Source: Dyadobacter koreensis
Lineage (GTDB): Bacteria; Bacteroidota; Bacteroidia; Cytophagales; Spirosomataceae
Direction: 5' to 3'
Length of the DNA: 64,000 nucleotides
NCBI RefSeq assembly: GCF_900108855.1
Contig: NZ_FNXY01000009.1
Location: 248,001-312,000 of the forward strand
How positions within the stretch are numbered: position 1 is the stretch's first letter; every line of letters starts with the position of its first letter. Below, one piece after another: positions 17,797-26,817 of this stretch. The notes under the pieces are model-generated. The model had not been told where the DNA came from, made no database searches, and worked only from the letters and a program-made list of their open reading frames with translations. Position numbers and translations under genes: made by a program.

Positions 17797-18621
17797 TCAG
17801 GCTTTATTTTGATTCTGAATCATTTGAACAAGCTCTTCTGAAATACCTGTCGAAGAATATCCTCCGTCGTGGAACAGATTCTGCATCGTTACCATACGCG
17901 TCAAGTCTGAGAATAACGAGATTGTATAGTTTGCACAATCGTCAGCCGTAGCGTTTCCTAGCGGGCTCATCTTCTCTGCAAACTCATAAAACGCATCAAA
18001 TCCGCCAATTCCTGAACCCGCCGTTGTTTTTGTAGGAGATTGTGAAATCGTGTTTACACGAACATTTTTCGCTTTTCCGTAACGGTATCCGAAGCTGCGT
18101 GCAATACTTTCAAGCATTGCTTTGGCTTCTGCCATATCTGTGTAGAATGGATATGTACGTTGTGCTGCAATGTAAGACAAGGCAACAACCGAACCCCACT
18201 CATTAATAGCGTCCATTTTCTCCGCAACCTGTAAAAATTTGTGAAGAGAAAGTGATGAGACATCAAGGCTTTTCAGATACCAGTCGTAGTTCAAATCCCC
18301 GTATTCTTTTCCTTTACGGATATTTGCGCTCATACCGATTGAGTGCAAAACGAAATCTACTTTTCCGCCCAATACATCCATTGATTGGGTATATAATTTT
18401 TCTATATCTTCAACAGAAGTGGCATCCGCAGGAATAATTTGCGCATCACAAACCTTCGCCAATTCATTGATTGCGCCCATACGCATAGCGATTGGTGCAT
18501 TCGTTAACGTGAATGTAGCTCCTTCTTCTTTTGCTTTTAGCGCAACTTTCCAGGCAATTGAATTTTCGTCCAATGCCCCGGATATTATTCCCCTTTTTCC
18601 TTTTAATAAACCGTATGCCAT
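17797..18621 (-). CDS. fabI: Enoyl-[acyl-carrier-protein] reductase FabI
   Basis: NADH-dependent reductase of the last step in each fatty acid elongation round; cytoplasmic and the target of triclosan-type inhibitors. The 274-residue protein has the FabI-type nucleotide loop 'GIISGALDENSIAWKVA' and the catalytic Tyr-x6-Lys motif 'YTDMAEAKAMLES', with the upstream conserved Tyr in 'SYIAAQRTYPFY'. 'RVNTISQSPTKTTAGSGI' is the substrate-loop region. It is a single-gene unit with a terminator downstream. A near-match -7 element, TTACTTTG on the minus strand at 18666-18673, may drive it. Confidence 0.97.
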   Translation of the reverse strand: MAYGLLKGKRGIISGALDENSIAWKVALKAKEEGATFTLTNAPIAMRMGAINELAKVCDAQIIPADATSVEDIEKLYTQSMDVLGGKVDFVLHSIGMSANIRKGKEYGDLNYDWYLKSLDVSSLSLHKFLQVAEKMDAINEWGSVVALSYIAAQRTYPFYTDMAEAKAMLESIARSFGYRYGKAKNVRVNTISQSPTKTTAGSGIGGFDAFYEFAEKMSPLGNATADDCANYTISLFSDLTRMVTMQNLFHDGGYSSTGISEELVQMIQNQNKA

Positions 18622-18680
18622 GATTTCTTTATTGTTAATTACGAGTTAACGCCCTTTTTGGCCGACAAAGTAACAAAATT

Positions 18681-18736
18681 TTGACTGCTTAAACCACAAT
18701 CTTTTTAATACAAAGCATTGGGTTTTTAGCAGTCAA
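18681..18736 (-). terminator. Long hairpin between the alpha/beta hydrolase and fabI
   Basis: TTGACTGCT(T)AAACC at 18681-18695 pairs with GGTTTTTAGCAGTCAA at 18721-18736, with one bulge and a 25-base loop, followed on the minus strand by AATTTTGTT. It probably ends the hydrolase transcript 5 bases after its stop. It also sits just ahead of the probable fabI promoter. Confidence 0.5.
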
Positions 18737-18741
18737 GGTTG

Positions 18742-19752
18742 TTATTTAATAGATTCTACTGGTTTCAGCGACAGCTTTTCTTCAAGAAACTGTTCCGTTG
18801 CTTTATAAACTCCCTCAACATCCTTCGAGCGCAGGTAAGAGCCGATCACGTGATCGCTGCTATTTGGAAATGCTTTTTCAACTTTAAGGTCCGCTGGTGT
18901 TCCCAGTTTTGAAAACATATCAAGCATTGCTTTTACGGAAACAACCTTATCCTGCTCTTCTTCATTTTTATAATAGTAGGCCAGAAAAACGGGCATTTTA
19001 ATCTTTTCATAAACTTCCGGTTTCGCCACCGCATCGATTGTTTGCTGTAAAGCCATTAAGCCGTTTGTGTGATAACTTTGCAGCCAGAAATTAGCGCGTT
19101 CCGGTATTGTGTCGGCAGATTCTCTCCTTTCGCCCATTATTCCATGTAAAATCTGTTTTCCCCACGGGCCCGTTATCAACTTCAAAGCTGGCGAAGCAAC
19201 GGCCATACAAGGAGAATAAAGCACGATTCCTTTAATCTCAGGATTTGTTGACGCAAGATAAACGGTTAACAATCCGCCGGCTGAAGTTCCGATTACGATC
19301 ACACTGTCGCCCAAAGCCTTACCAATCGATAATGCGCGTTTAGCGCCAGCTATAAAATTTTCGGAGGTAAGGTCATCGAACGCATTAGGATCGCTGATGC
19401 CGGCATCATGCATACGCGCCAGATATAAATTAGCACCATATCGTTTGGCAAGATTTCGATGGATCGGTTCTCCTTCCGCCCAGCTGGCTCCAAAACCGTG
19501 TATATAAACAATGCTGTATCGTGTTTTCTCTTTTTTTGAAGTATCTGCCCAAATAATTCGGGCCTGATTGTCCCTTTTCATATCCTTAACAGCAGCTTCG
19601 GAAGCGTTGATTTCCTGTTCAAGCTGTGGCAGATTTTGAGTTATCGGGGGAAGTGCAGAATCTGGTACTGTGGCAGTTACTTTCGGACCAACGAAATAAA
19701 CAATGGCAAGCACAGCCAGTACGGCAACGATCCACACTATAATTTTTAACAT
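18742..19752 (-). CDS. Alpha/beta hydrolase, membrane-anchored
   Basis: A 336-residue protein with one N-terminal membrane helix (LKIIVWIVAVLAVLAIVYFV) and an alpha/beta-hydrolase domain. The oxyanion region is 'YIHGFGASWAEGEP', the nucleophile elbow is 'VIGTSAGGLL' (GxSxG), and the C-terminal 'PNSSDHVIG' likely supplies the histidine. The fold covers esterases, lipases and peptidases, and the elbow alone does not reveal the substrate; the overall sequence resembles a lysophospholipase or carboxylesterase. It is a single-gene unit divergent from the response regulator. Confidence 0.85.
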   Translation of the reverse strand: MLKIIVWIVAVLAVLAIVYFVGPKVTATVPDSALPPITQNLPQLEQEINASEAAVKDMKRDNQARIIWADTSKKEKTRYSIVYIHGFGASWAEGEPIHRNLAKRYGANLYLARMHDAGISDPNAFDDLTSENFIAGAKRALSIGKALGDSVIVIGTSAGGLLTVYLASTNPEIKGIVLYSPCMAVASPALKLITGPWGKQILHGIMGERRESADTIPERANFWLQSYHTNGLMALQQTIDAVAKPEVYEKIKMPVFLAYYYKNEEEQDKVVSVKAMLDMFSKLGTPADLKVEKAFPNSSDHVIGSYLRSKDVEGVYKATEQFLEEKLSLKPVESIK

Positions 19753-19907
19753 ATATTATGATTTTTGAAGGTTTCTTTGCTCCGAAAGTTCGTTAGTTTT
19801 ATACTGCATTCCAATTAAGACAGTAAAGTGATTTTCTGATCAAATTCATAAAATCGATTTCTCGAAAATGTAATGCAATAAATCATTAATAATTTAGCCA
19901 GGAAAAA

Positions 19908-20594
19908 ATGCCCAACCTCTTACTTGTTGAAGACGACGCAAATTTAGGATTATTACTTCAGGAATATCTGATCGATAAAGGATTCCCGACCGACCTTGCC
20001 ACTGACGGTCAGAAAGGCTGGCAATGTTTTGTGGATAACCAATATGATCTTTGCATTTTTGATGTGATGATGCCCAAAAAAGACGGATTTTCATTGGCAA
20101 AAGAAGTGAGAATGAGCGGCCGAGATGTGCCGATTATTTTTCTTACTGCCAAATCAATGAAAGAAGATACCATGCAGGGATTTCGCGTCGGAGCGGATGA
20201 TTATGTTACAAAACCGTTTGACCGTGAGGAGCTTATCCTGCGTATCGAAGCGATTTTAAGAAGATATCGCAAACAATCTGATCTGCCGGAAGAAAGCGCT
20301 GTGTTCCAGGTTGGGAATTATACATTTGATTATAGTCACCATCAATTATCTGCCGACGAAAAAAGTACAAAACTTACCAGTAAAGAGTCAGAGTTGCTTA
20401 AACTTTTTTGCCAGAACCTTAACCAGCCGATCAGTCGCAGTTATGCATTGAAAACAATCTGGGGAGATGATTCTTATTTTAATGCGAGAAGTATGGACGT
20501 GTATATCACCAAACTTCGGAAACATTTTAAGGAAGATCCAAAGATCCAGATTATGAATTTGCATGGAGAAGGATTTAAATTGATGGTAGGATAA
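19908..20594 (+). CDS. OmpR/PhoB-type response regulator (RprY-like), no adjacent kinase
   Basis: A 228-residue two-domain regulator. The receiver domain (1-120) has acidic Asp9/Asp10, the phospho-acceptor Asp52 in 'CIFDVMMPKKDG', the Thr in 'IIFLTAKS' and Lys in 'VTKPFD'. The C-terminal winged helix (about 130-228) binds DNA ('TSKESELLKLFCQN ... DVYITKLRKHF'). The sequence resembles RprY regulators of Bacteroidota. No histidine kinase lies next to it in this window, so its partner must be encoded elsewhere. hemB follows after about 150 bases but that gap holds a repeat and looks like a separate transcription unit. Confidence 0.93.
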   Translation: MPNLLLVEDDANLGLLLQEYLIDKGFPTDLATDGQKGWQCFVDNQYDLCIFDVMMPKKDGFSLAKEVRMSGRDVPIIFLTAKSMKEDTMQGFRVGADDYVTKPFDREELILRIEAILRRYRKQSDLPEESAVFQVGNYTFDYSHHQLSADEKSTKLTSKESELLKLFCQNLNQPISRSYALKTIWGDDSYFNARSMDVYITKLRKHFKEDPKIQIMNLHGEGFKLMVG

Positions 20595-20713
20595 TAAGCA
20601 GAGAATTAGGAGTGAAGGGCAAAGAATAAACATAAAATCACATACGGTGAAACTCTAACTATTCCTCTGTCGTTCTCTTATTAACATAAATTTTTCTATT
20701 CATTAAGCTAAAA

Positions 20714-20737
20714 GCCGACAGCTGATTGCTGACCGCC
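20714..20737 (+). repeat. Dispersed intergenic repeat, copy 1
   Basis: GCCGACAGCTGATTGCTGAC (then CGCC) in the gap before hemB closely matches CTGACAGCCGATTGCCGA at 38163-38180, the shared core being GACAGCYGATTGCYGA. Both copies are intergenic. This suggests a short dispersed repeat family; only two copies are visible here. Confidence 0.45.
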
Positions 20738-20745
20738 TATATATA

Positions 20746-21726
20746 ATGATCTACTTAACCCGTCGCCCGAGACGCAACCGAAAATCTTCTGCTATCAGAG
20801 ATTTGGTCCAGGAAACCACACTTCAGGTTTCAGATTTTATTTTCCCAATGTTTATTCAGGAAGGTACCAACCAGAAAGTTGAGATAAAATCAATGCCTGG
20901 AATGTACCGTTTTTCTTTGGATACTATTCTTGAAGAATTAAAAGAAGTGACTGATCTGGGAATTCGAGCAATCGATCTTTTCCCAAATTATGCAGAAGCA
21001 AAAAAAGATAAATATGCATCTGAAAGTTATAAAGAAGACACTTTTTATTTAAAAGCGATCACGGCAATCAAGGAAAAATTCCCTGAACTGGTCATTATGA
21101 CTGATATTGCGATGGATCCATACAGTTCTGACGGCCACGATGGACTAGTTGAGAACGGAGAAATCGTGAATGATGCTACGATTGAAATTTTAGGAAAAAT
21201 GGCCTTGGCGCAGGCCAAAGCAGGTGCTGACATTCTTGGACCCAGTGATATGATGGATGGCCGTATCGGTTATCTGCGTGATGTTCTGGATCGGGAGGGG
21301 CATACCAACATTAGTATCATGTCCTATTCTGCAAAATATGCCAGCGCATTTTACGGTCCGTTTCGCGATGCACTAGAATCTGCTCCAAAATTTGGCGATA
21401 AAAAAACTTATCAAATGAACCCGGCAAATAGCCGTGAAGCGTTATTGGAAGCACAACTGGATTTCACAGAAGGTGCTGATATGCTGATGGTTAAGCCTGC
21501 ACTATCATATCTTGATATTATTCGCCAACTTGATGAAAATTTCGATATCCCGATCGCAGCATACAATGTTTCCGGTGAATATGCCATGATCAAAGCGGCT
21601 GCATTAAATGGCTGGCTTGACGGAGATCGCGCGATGATGGAAGTTTTGATGAGCATCCGTCGCGCCGGTGCAAAGTGTATTTTAACCTATTTCGCAAAAG
21701 AAGCTGCTGTAATTTTAGATAAGTAA
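20746..21726 (+). CDS. hemB: Porphobilinogen synthase (delta-aminolevulinic acid dehydratase) HemB
   Basis: Cytoplasmic enzyme that joins two 5-aminolevulinate molecules into porphobilinogen for heme biosynthesis. At 326 residues it is full length. The two Schiff-base lysines lie in 'MSYSAKYASAFYGPFRDA' and 'ADMLMVKPALSYLDII'. The metal region reads 'DIAMDPYSSDGHDGL', with Asp where zinc enzymes have a Cys cluster, which predicts a magnesium-dependent, cysteine-free active site (known distinction within the family). A rho-independent terminator follows. Confidence 0.97.
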   Translation: MIYLTRRPRRNRKSSAIRDLVQETTLQVSDFIFPMFIQEGTNQKVEIKSMPGMYRFSLDTILEELKEVTDLGIRAIDLFPNYAEAKKDKYASESYKEDTFYLKAITAIKEKFPELVIMTDIAMDPYSSDGHDGLVENGEIVNDATIEILGKMALAQAKAGADILGPSDMMDGRIGYLRDVLDREGHTNISIMSYSAKYASAFYGPFRDALESAPKFGDKKTYQMNPANSREALLEAQLDFTEGADMLMVKPALSYLDIIRQLDENFDIPIAAYNVSGEYAMIKAAALNGWLDGDRAMMEVLMSIRRAGAKCILTYFAKEAAVILDK

Positions 21727-21753
21727 TTTCATCGGCATAATTAATTGTATTAC

Positions 21754-21797
21754 AATCACTCTTCGTGTCCGATGGATGCGAAGAGTGATTCTTTTTG
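21754..21797 (+). terminator. Intrinsic terminator after hemB
   Basis: AATCACTCTTCG and CGAAGAGTGATT form a perfect 12-bp stem with a 13-base loop, followed by CTTTTTGTT. It is 27 bases beyond the hemB stop. Confidence 0.88.
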
Positions 21798-21816
21798 TTA
21801 AAAATAAATTCAGACC

Positions 21817-24800
21817 ATGAGAAAAATGTACGTTATGCTTTCTTTGCTGGCTTGTTTTCAGACCAGCCTGAAAGCGCAAGAAACACGTCTGTTAAGATTT
21901 CCTGCGGTGCACGGAAATCAGGTGGTGTTTTCCTACGCCGGCGATCTTTATACCGTGCAAAAAGGCGGAGGGGTAAGCCGAAAAATCACAAGTCATCCAG
22001 GTTACGAAACTTTTCCAAAATTTAGTCATGATGGAAAACAAATCGCATTTACTGGCCAATACGACGGAAATACCGAGGTTTTCGTAATTCCTTCAACCGG
22101 CGGTATCCCTAAAAGAATTACCTACACGGCTACATTAGGAAGAGATGATGTAGCCGACAGAATGGGCCCAAACAACGTAGTAATGGGCTGGGCACCGGAC
22201 GATAAAAGTGTCATTTACAGAAGTCGCGGAACGTCTTTCAATGCATTTAAAGGCAAACTTTACAAGGCGCCGTTAAGCGGAGATCTGAGCGAAGAACTTC
22301 CCTTTTCGGTAGGAGCCTGGAGCAGTTACAATGAAGATGGTTCAAAACTGGCCATGAACCGTGTTTTTCGTGAATTCCGTACCTGGAAATACTACAAAGG
22401 TGGAATGGCCGATGAAGTATGGATTTTCGATGTAAAATCCGGGAAAACGGAAAATATCACGAACAATCCTGCACAGGATATTTTCCCGATGTATTACAAA
22501 AACAAGGTTTACTTTTTGAGCGACAGAGATCGGGTTATGAACCTTTTTGAGTATGATACTCAAAGGAGGCAGACGAAAAAAGTAACCGATTTCAAAGAAT
22601 ATGATTGCAAATTTCCCTCGCTTGGAGATAATGCAATTGCTTTCGAAAACGGGGGATATATTTATTTGTACGACCTGGCGTCAGGAAAAACAGATAAGCT
22701 GTCCATAACTGTTTCAGAAGATTTTTCCTCGGGTCGTAACAAGCAGGCCGATGCGGCAAAAACAGTAGATTCGTACGCCATTTCTCCGGATGGAAAACGG
22801 GCGGTTTTAGGCGCACGAGGTGATGTTTTTACAGTACCTGCGAAAAATGGAGTTACCAGAAATCTCACGCAAAGCAGCAATGCCCACGACAGAAATGTAG
22901 AGTGGAGCCCTGATGGAAAATGGATCAGTTATGTTTCAGACAGAAGTGGAGAAGACGAGTTATATATTCAAAACCAAGACGGTTCAGAACAGGCGAAACA
23001 ACTGACAAAAGGCGGAGGAAGTTATAAATTCAATCCAGTTTGGAGTCCCGATAGCAAGTATATCTTACTGGCCGACAGAAATCAGGATCTTTATTATGTT
23101 GAAACCGCATCCGGCACTAAAACACTTATTACGCACAGTGATTCCCGTGAAATTGATGAATACATTTTTGGACCAGATAGCAAATGGATTGCCTTCACAC
23201 AGCCGGGAAAAGCGCGTGAATTTGAGACAATCAAACTTTATCAAATAGGTACGAAAAAAATCGTACAAGTGACAGACAATTGGTATAACAGCAATCAGCC
23301 ATCTTTTAGCCCTGATGGAAAACTGCTTTATTTCGTTTCTGCACGCGATTTTAACCCAACATATAGCAACACGGAATGGAACCATGCTTACAACAATATG
23401 GAGAAACCTTATTTTGTGAGGCTGGCGTCAGATGTGAAGTCGTCATTCCAAATTGAGAATGATGAAGTATCTGAAAAAGATGAAAAATCAGATACCAAAA
23501 CGGATGATAAAGACAAAAAAGAAGCTGATAAAAAGGATACTCCGAAACCTGACAAAAATGTTACTATAAAAATTGACGAAGAAAATCTGGCTGATCGCAT
23601 CGAAAGTCTCCCGGTGTCTGCTGGAAATTATAACCGTCTTTTTGCAACGGCCGAAGGGTTATATTACACTTCTAATTCTGCTGGAAAAGATCGCTCTTTG
23701 AAATTCTTCAGTTTAAAAGATAAAAAGGAAACGGAAATCGGCGATATCGGCGGGTATACAACAAGTCCCGATGGAAAGAAAATTTTATTCCGAAAGTTGG
23801 CTGACTGGTATATCGAGGATTTGGGCACGACCAAACTGGACGCAAAAAATAAATTGAATCTGGATGGTTTAAAAATTAATACTGACCTGCATGCAGAATG
23901 GAAGCAAATTTATGATGAAAGCTGGCGCCAGATGCGGGATTATTTCTATGACCCAAATATGCATGGCGTTAACTGGAAAGCAATGCATGATAAATATGCC
24001 GTGTTGCTTCCTTACGTGAATCATCGCAACGATCTTACTTACCTGATCGGAGAATTGATCGGAGAGCTGAACATTGGACACGCGTATACAAATCCGGGCG
24101 ACAGACCGGAAATTGAACGTGTCAAAATGGGATTGCTTGGGGCTACTTTCAGCCGTGATAAAAGTGGATATTACAAGATCGAAAAAATCCTTTCAGGGGA
24201 AAGCTGGAATAAATCGCTGGTATCGCCATTACGCACACCTGGTGTGAAAGTAAAAGCGGGCGATTATATTATCAGCATCAATGGAAAAGATGTCAAAGAC
24301 TTCACTAATCTTTATGAAGGCTTAATTGGTAAAGCCGGACAAACGATTGAGATGGAAGTAAATAGCAGCGCGTCTGCGAAAGGAAGCCATAAAATCATTG
24401 TGAAACCGATTGCTGACGAGGCTGATCTGTATTATCACCAGTGGGTTCAGGATAATATTACGCGGGTAAATAAAGCTTCCGGCGGAAAAGTGGGTTATGT
24501 GCATATTCCTGATATGGGACCCGAAGGTTTGAATCAGTTTGCCCGTTATTTCTATCCTCAACTGGACAAAGAAGCACTTATTATTGACGATCGTGGAAAT
24601 GGGGGAGGAAACGTTTCTCCAATGATCATCGAACGATTGCGCCGGCAGCCTGGCCTGGGAGCTATGATGCGTAACAGCAAAGTTGCAACGGTGAAGCCAG
24701 ATGCCCAGATTGGTCCGAAAATCTGTCTTATTGATCAATATTCGGCATCTGACGGGGATCTTTTCCCTTACCAGTTCAGATATTACAACATTGGACAACT

Positions 24801-25098
24801 GCTTGGCCAGCGTACCTGGGGTGGAGTTGTGGGAATTCGCGGCTCGCTTCCATTTATCGATGGCAGCGACTTACGCAAACCTGAATTCGCTCATTTTGCT
24901 TCGGACGGCTCTAAGTTTATTATAGAGGGCGAAGGCGTTAGTCCTGATATTGAAGTCGTTAATGATCCACATCAGGAATATCTGGGCAATGATGTTCAAC
25001 TTGACCGTGCCATTGAAGAAATGAAAAAGAAAATCGCAGAACCTGGACAGAAGGGAGTTCCGGCGATACCTAAGTTTCCAAACAAGTCTGCTAACTAA
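21817..25098 (+). CDS. Tricorn-like S41 family peptidase
   Basis: Large exported peptidase of 1093 residues with a signal peptide (MRKMYVMLSLLACFQTSLKA). The first half is two beta-propeller-like blocks full of TolB/WD40-like strands ('FPKFSHDGKQIAFTG', 'VEWSPDGKWISYVSD', 'PVWSPDSKYILLAD'). A Lys/Asp-rich linker lies near residues 548-585. Then come a helical tricorn core domain, a PDZ domain (about 770-860, 'VKAGDYIISINGKDVKDF') and the S41 domain with 'DDRGNGGGNVSPMII' and the likely catalytic Ser in 'YSASDGDLF' (about residue 977). This matches the tricorn order. It probably degrades peptides in the periplasm. A second exported peptidase gene follows after a terminator. Confidence 0.92.
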   Translation: MRKMYVMLSLLACFQTSLKAQETRLLRFPAVHGNQVVFSYAGDLYTVQKGGGVSRKITSHPGYETFPKFSHDGKQIAFTGQYDGNTEVFVIPSTGGIPKRITYTATLGRDDVADRMGPNNVVMGWAPDDKSVIYRSRGTSFNAFKGKLYKAPLSGDLSEELPFSVGAWSSYNEDGSKLAMNRVFREFRTWKYYKGGMADEVWIFDVKSGKTENITNNPAQDIFPMYYKNKVYFLSDRDRVMNLFEYDTQRRQTKKVTDFKEYDCKFPSLGDNAIAFENGGYIYLYDLASGKTDKLSITVSEDFSSGRNKQADAAKTVDSYAISPDGKRAVLGARGDVFTVPAKNGVTRNLTQSSNAHDRNVEWSPDGKWISYVSDRSGEDELYIQNQDGSEQAKQLTKGGGSYKFNPVWSPDSKYILLADRNQDLYYVETASGTKTLITHSDSREIDEYIFGPDSKWIAFTQPGKAREFETIKLYQIGTKKIVQVTDNWYNSNQPSFSPDGKLLYFVSARDFNPTYSNTEWNHAYNNMEKPYFVRLASDVKSSFQIENDEVSEKDEKSDTKTDDKDKKEADKKDTPKPDKNVTIKIDEENLADRIESLPVSAGNYNRLFATAEGLYYTSNSAGKDRSLKFFSLKDKKETEIGDIGGYTTSPDGKKILFRKLADWYIEDLGTTKLDAKNKLNLDGLKINTDLHAEWKQIYDESWRQMRDYFYDPNMHGVNWKAMHDKYAVLLPYVNHRNDLTYLIGELIGELNIGHAYTNPGDRPEIERVKMGLLGATFSRDKSGYYKIEKILSGESWNKSLVSPLRTPGVKVKAGDYIISINGKDVKDFTNLYEGLIGKAGQTIEMEVNSSASAKGSHKIIVKPIADEADLYYHQWVQDNITRVNKASGGKVGYVHIPDMGPEGLNQFARYFYPQLDKEALIIDDRGNGGGNVSPMIIERLRRQPGLGAMMRNSKVATVKPDAQIGPKICLIDQYSASDGDLFPYQFRYYNIGQLLGQRTWGGVVGIRGSLPFIDGSDLRKPEFAHFASDGSKFIIEGEGVSPDIEVVNDPHQEYLGNDVQLDRAIEEMKKKIAEPGQKGVPAIPKFPNKSAN

Positions 25099-25126
25099 GA
25101 TTTCTTTAATTACTATTTTAAATATT

Positions 25127-25163
25127 AATCAGGCAGAGTTTAACAGCTCTGCCTGATTTTTTT
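25127..25163 (+). terminator. Intrinsic terminator after the tricorn-like peptidase
   Basis: AATCAGGCAGAG pairs with CTCTGCCTGATT around an 8-base loop, followed by a run of T. It separates this gene from the M28 peptidase. Confidence 0.88.
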
Positions 25164-25220
25164 GTTGTTTTGGGTATATTGTTAAAAATCCTTATCCGTC
25201 AGATCATTTTAAATTGAAAC

Positions 25221-26756
25221 ATGACCATGAAAATAAAATTTTTACTTTTTGGCTCCTTTAGCTGTCTTTTGTTAACCTCGGCGGCATTCGCCCAAAAGAA
25301 AACGAACCTTCCCCCAGAATTCAGTATTAAAAAATCTGAAACGGAATCGCATATTCGTTTTCTGGCTGCGGACGAACTTTGGGGAAGACGGACAGGTGAA
25401 CAGGGAAATTTTGTTGCTGCAAGGTATATCGCTGAGCAGTTCAGAAAATTAGGCGTTATTCCGGTTCCCGGAAATACAACCGCAGGCACTTCAGCTTATT
25501 ATCAAAACGTACCATTTGAAAAAATAGGATCGAATGGTACCGGAGAAATTATTGCCGATACTGAGAAACTGAAAAGCGGAGAGGACTGGATTTTAATGAA
25601 CGGAGAATCAACAGATTTAACCGCTCCGCTGATCTATGCAAGTTATGGTCTTGAAAATTCCGCAAAAGGGTGGGATGATTATAAAGATTTGGATGTAAAA
25701 GGGAAGATCGTTTTGTTGCAGAGCGGAACGCCGGATGTTCAAACCCCTTCTGAAATTATCGCTTCCTCGATAGAAAAAAGAAAACTGGCGGCAGAAAAAG
25801 GTGCGATCGCCGTTATTGAACTTTTCAATGCACCAATGCCCTGGAACATGGTTAACCGTTACTTTGCAGGCGAGCGCATTGCCCTGGCAGAATCTGACAA
25901 CAACCCAAAATCGATTCCTCATGCCTGGGTAAACGGTAAAGAAGCAAAAATTACCCGTGCGTTACGTGGCGCGCAAAATGTAACTTTTAAAAGCTCCGGC
26001 CGTAAAGCGCAGCTTATAAACAGCTACAATATTGCCGGTTATATCAAAGGTTCAGATCCTGTTTTAAAAGACGAATACGTACTTCTTACTGCCCATTATG
26101 ACCACGTGGGTGTTGGAAAACAAGGCGGACAACCATTTACAGCCGAAGATAGTATTTTCAACGGAGCGCGTGATAATGCTTTTGGAACTGTTGCCTTGTT
26201 AACCGCAGCGGAAGCGCTTGCTAAAAATCCGCCGAAGCGTTCTATTTTGATCGTTGCCTTAACTGCCGAAGAAGTAGGTCTTTTAGGAAGCCGGTATTAT
26301 GCAGCGCATCCTTTGCTGCCACTTAATAAATGTATCCTCAACCTGAATTCTGATGGGGCAGGATATAACGATACCACAATTGTTTCAGTAATGGGATTAA
26401 ATCGTACCGGTGTAAAAACTGAAATTGAAACGGCAAGCAAAGCTTTCGGGCTGGGAGTGTTTGCTGATCCTTCGCCGGAACAGGGTCTTTTTGATCGTTC
26501 TGACAATGTAAATTTTGCTAAAGAAGGAATTCCTGCCCCTACATTTACGCCTGGTTTCAAAGAATTTAACGGTGATATCATGAAAAATTACCACCAGGTT
26601 TCAGACAATCCGGAAACAGTCGATTTTGGATACCTACTGAAATTCTGCCAGGCCTATACCTATACAGTCAGACTTGTCGCGGATCGTAAAACGGCTCCGC
26701 AATGGATCGCAGGAGATAAATATGAGGCAGCGGCAAAGAAGCTTTATGGGAAATAA
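25221..26756 (+). CDS. M28 family metallopeptidase with inserted PA domain
   Basis: Exported zinc aminopeptidase-like protein of 511 residues with a signal peptide ending at SAAFAQ. A protease-associated domain sits around residues 125-215 ('DLTAPLIYASYGLENSAKGWDDY'). The M28 metal ligands are seen in order: His in 'LTAHYDHVGVG', Asp in 'GARDNAFGT', the Glu pair in 'TAEEVGLLGS', Asp in 'NLNSDGAGYN' and the last His in 'NYHQVSDNPE'. 'DNAFGT' replaces the commoner DNASG. It likely releases N-terminal amino acids from peptides outside the inner membrane, alongside the tricorn-like and S9 peptidases encoded next to it. Confidence 0.93.
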   Translation: MTMKIKFLLFGSFSCLLLTSAAFAQKKTNLPPEFSIKKSETESHIRFLAADELWGRRTGEQGNFVAARYIAEQFRKLGVIPVPGNTTAGTSAYYQNVPFEKIGSNGTGEIIADTEKLKSGEDWILMNGESTDLTAPLIYASYGLENSAKGWDDYKDLDVKGKIVLLQSGTPDVQTPSEIIASSIEKRKLAAEKGAIAVIELFNAPMPWNMVNRYFAGERIALAESDNNPKSIPHAWVNGKEAKITRALRGAQNVTFKSSGRKAQLINSYNIAGYIKGSDPVLKDEYVLLTAHYDHVGVGKQGGQPFTAEDSIFNGARDNAFGTVALLTAAEALAKNPPKRSILIVALTAEEVGLLGSRYYAAHPLLPLNKCILNLNSDGAGYNDTTIVSVMGLNRTGVKTEIETASKAFGLGVFADPSPEQGLFDRSDNVNFAKEGIPAPTFTPGFKEFNGDIMKNYHQVSDNPETVDFGYLLKFCQAYTYTVRLVADRKTAPQWIAGDKYEAAAKKLYGK

Positions 26757-26769
26757 AAAACCTTCATTT

Positions 26770-26808
26770 AACAAAAATGCCCGGCGATTACGTCGGGCAT
26801 TTTTGTTA
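26770..26808. terminator. Bidirectional terminator between the M28 and S9 genes
   Basis: AACAAAAATGCCCG pairs with CGGGCATTTTTGTT around a 10-base loop, with A and T runs built into the stem ends. It lies between two convergent genes. Confidence 0.9.
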
Positions 26809-26817
26809 AAATAGATC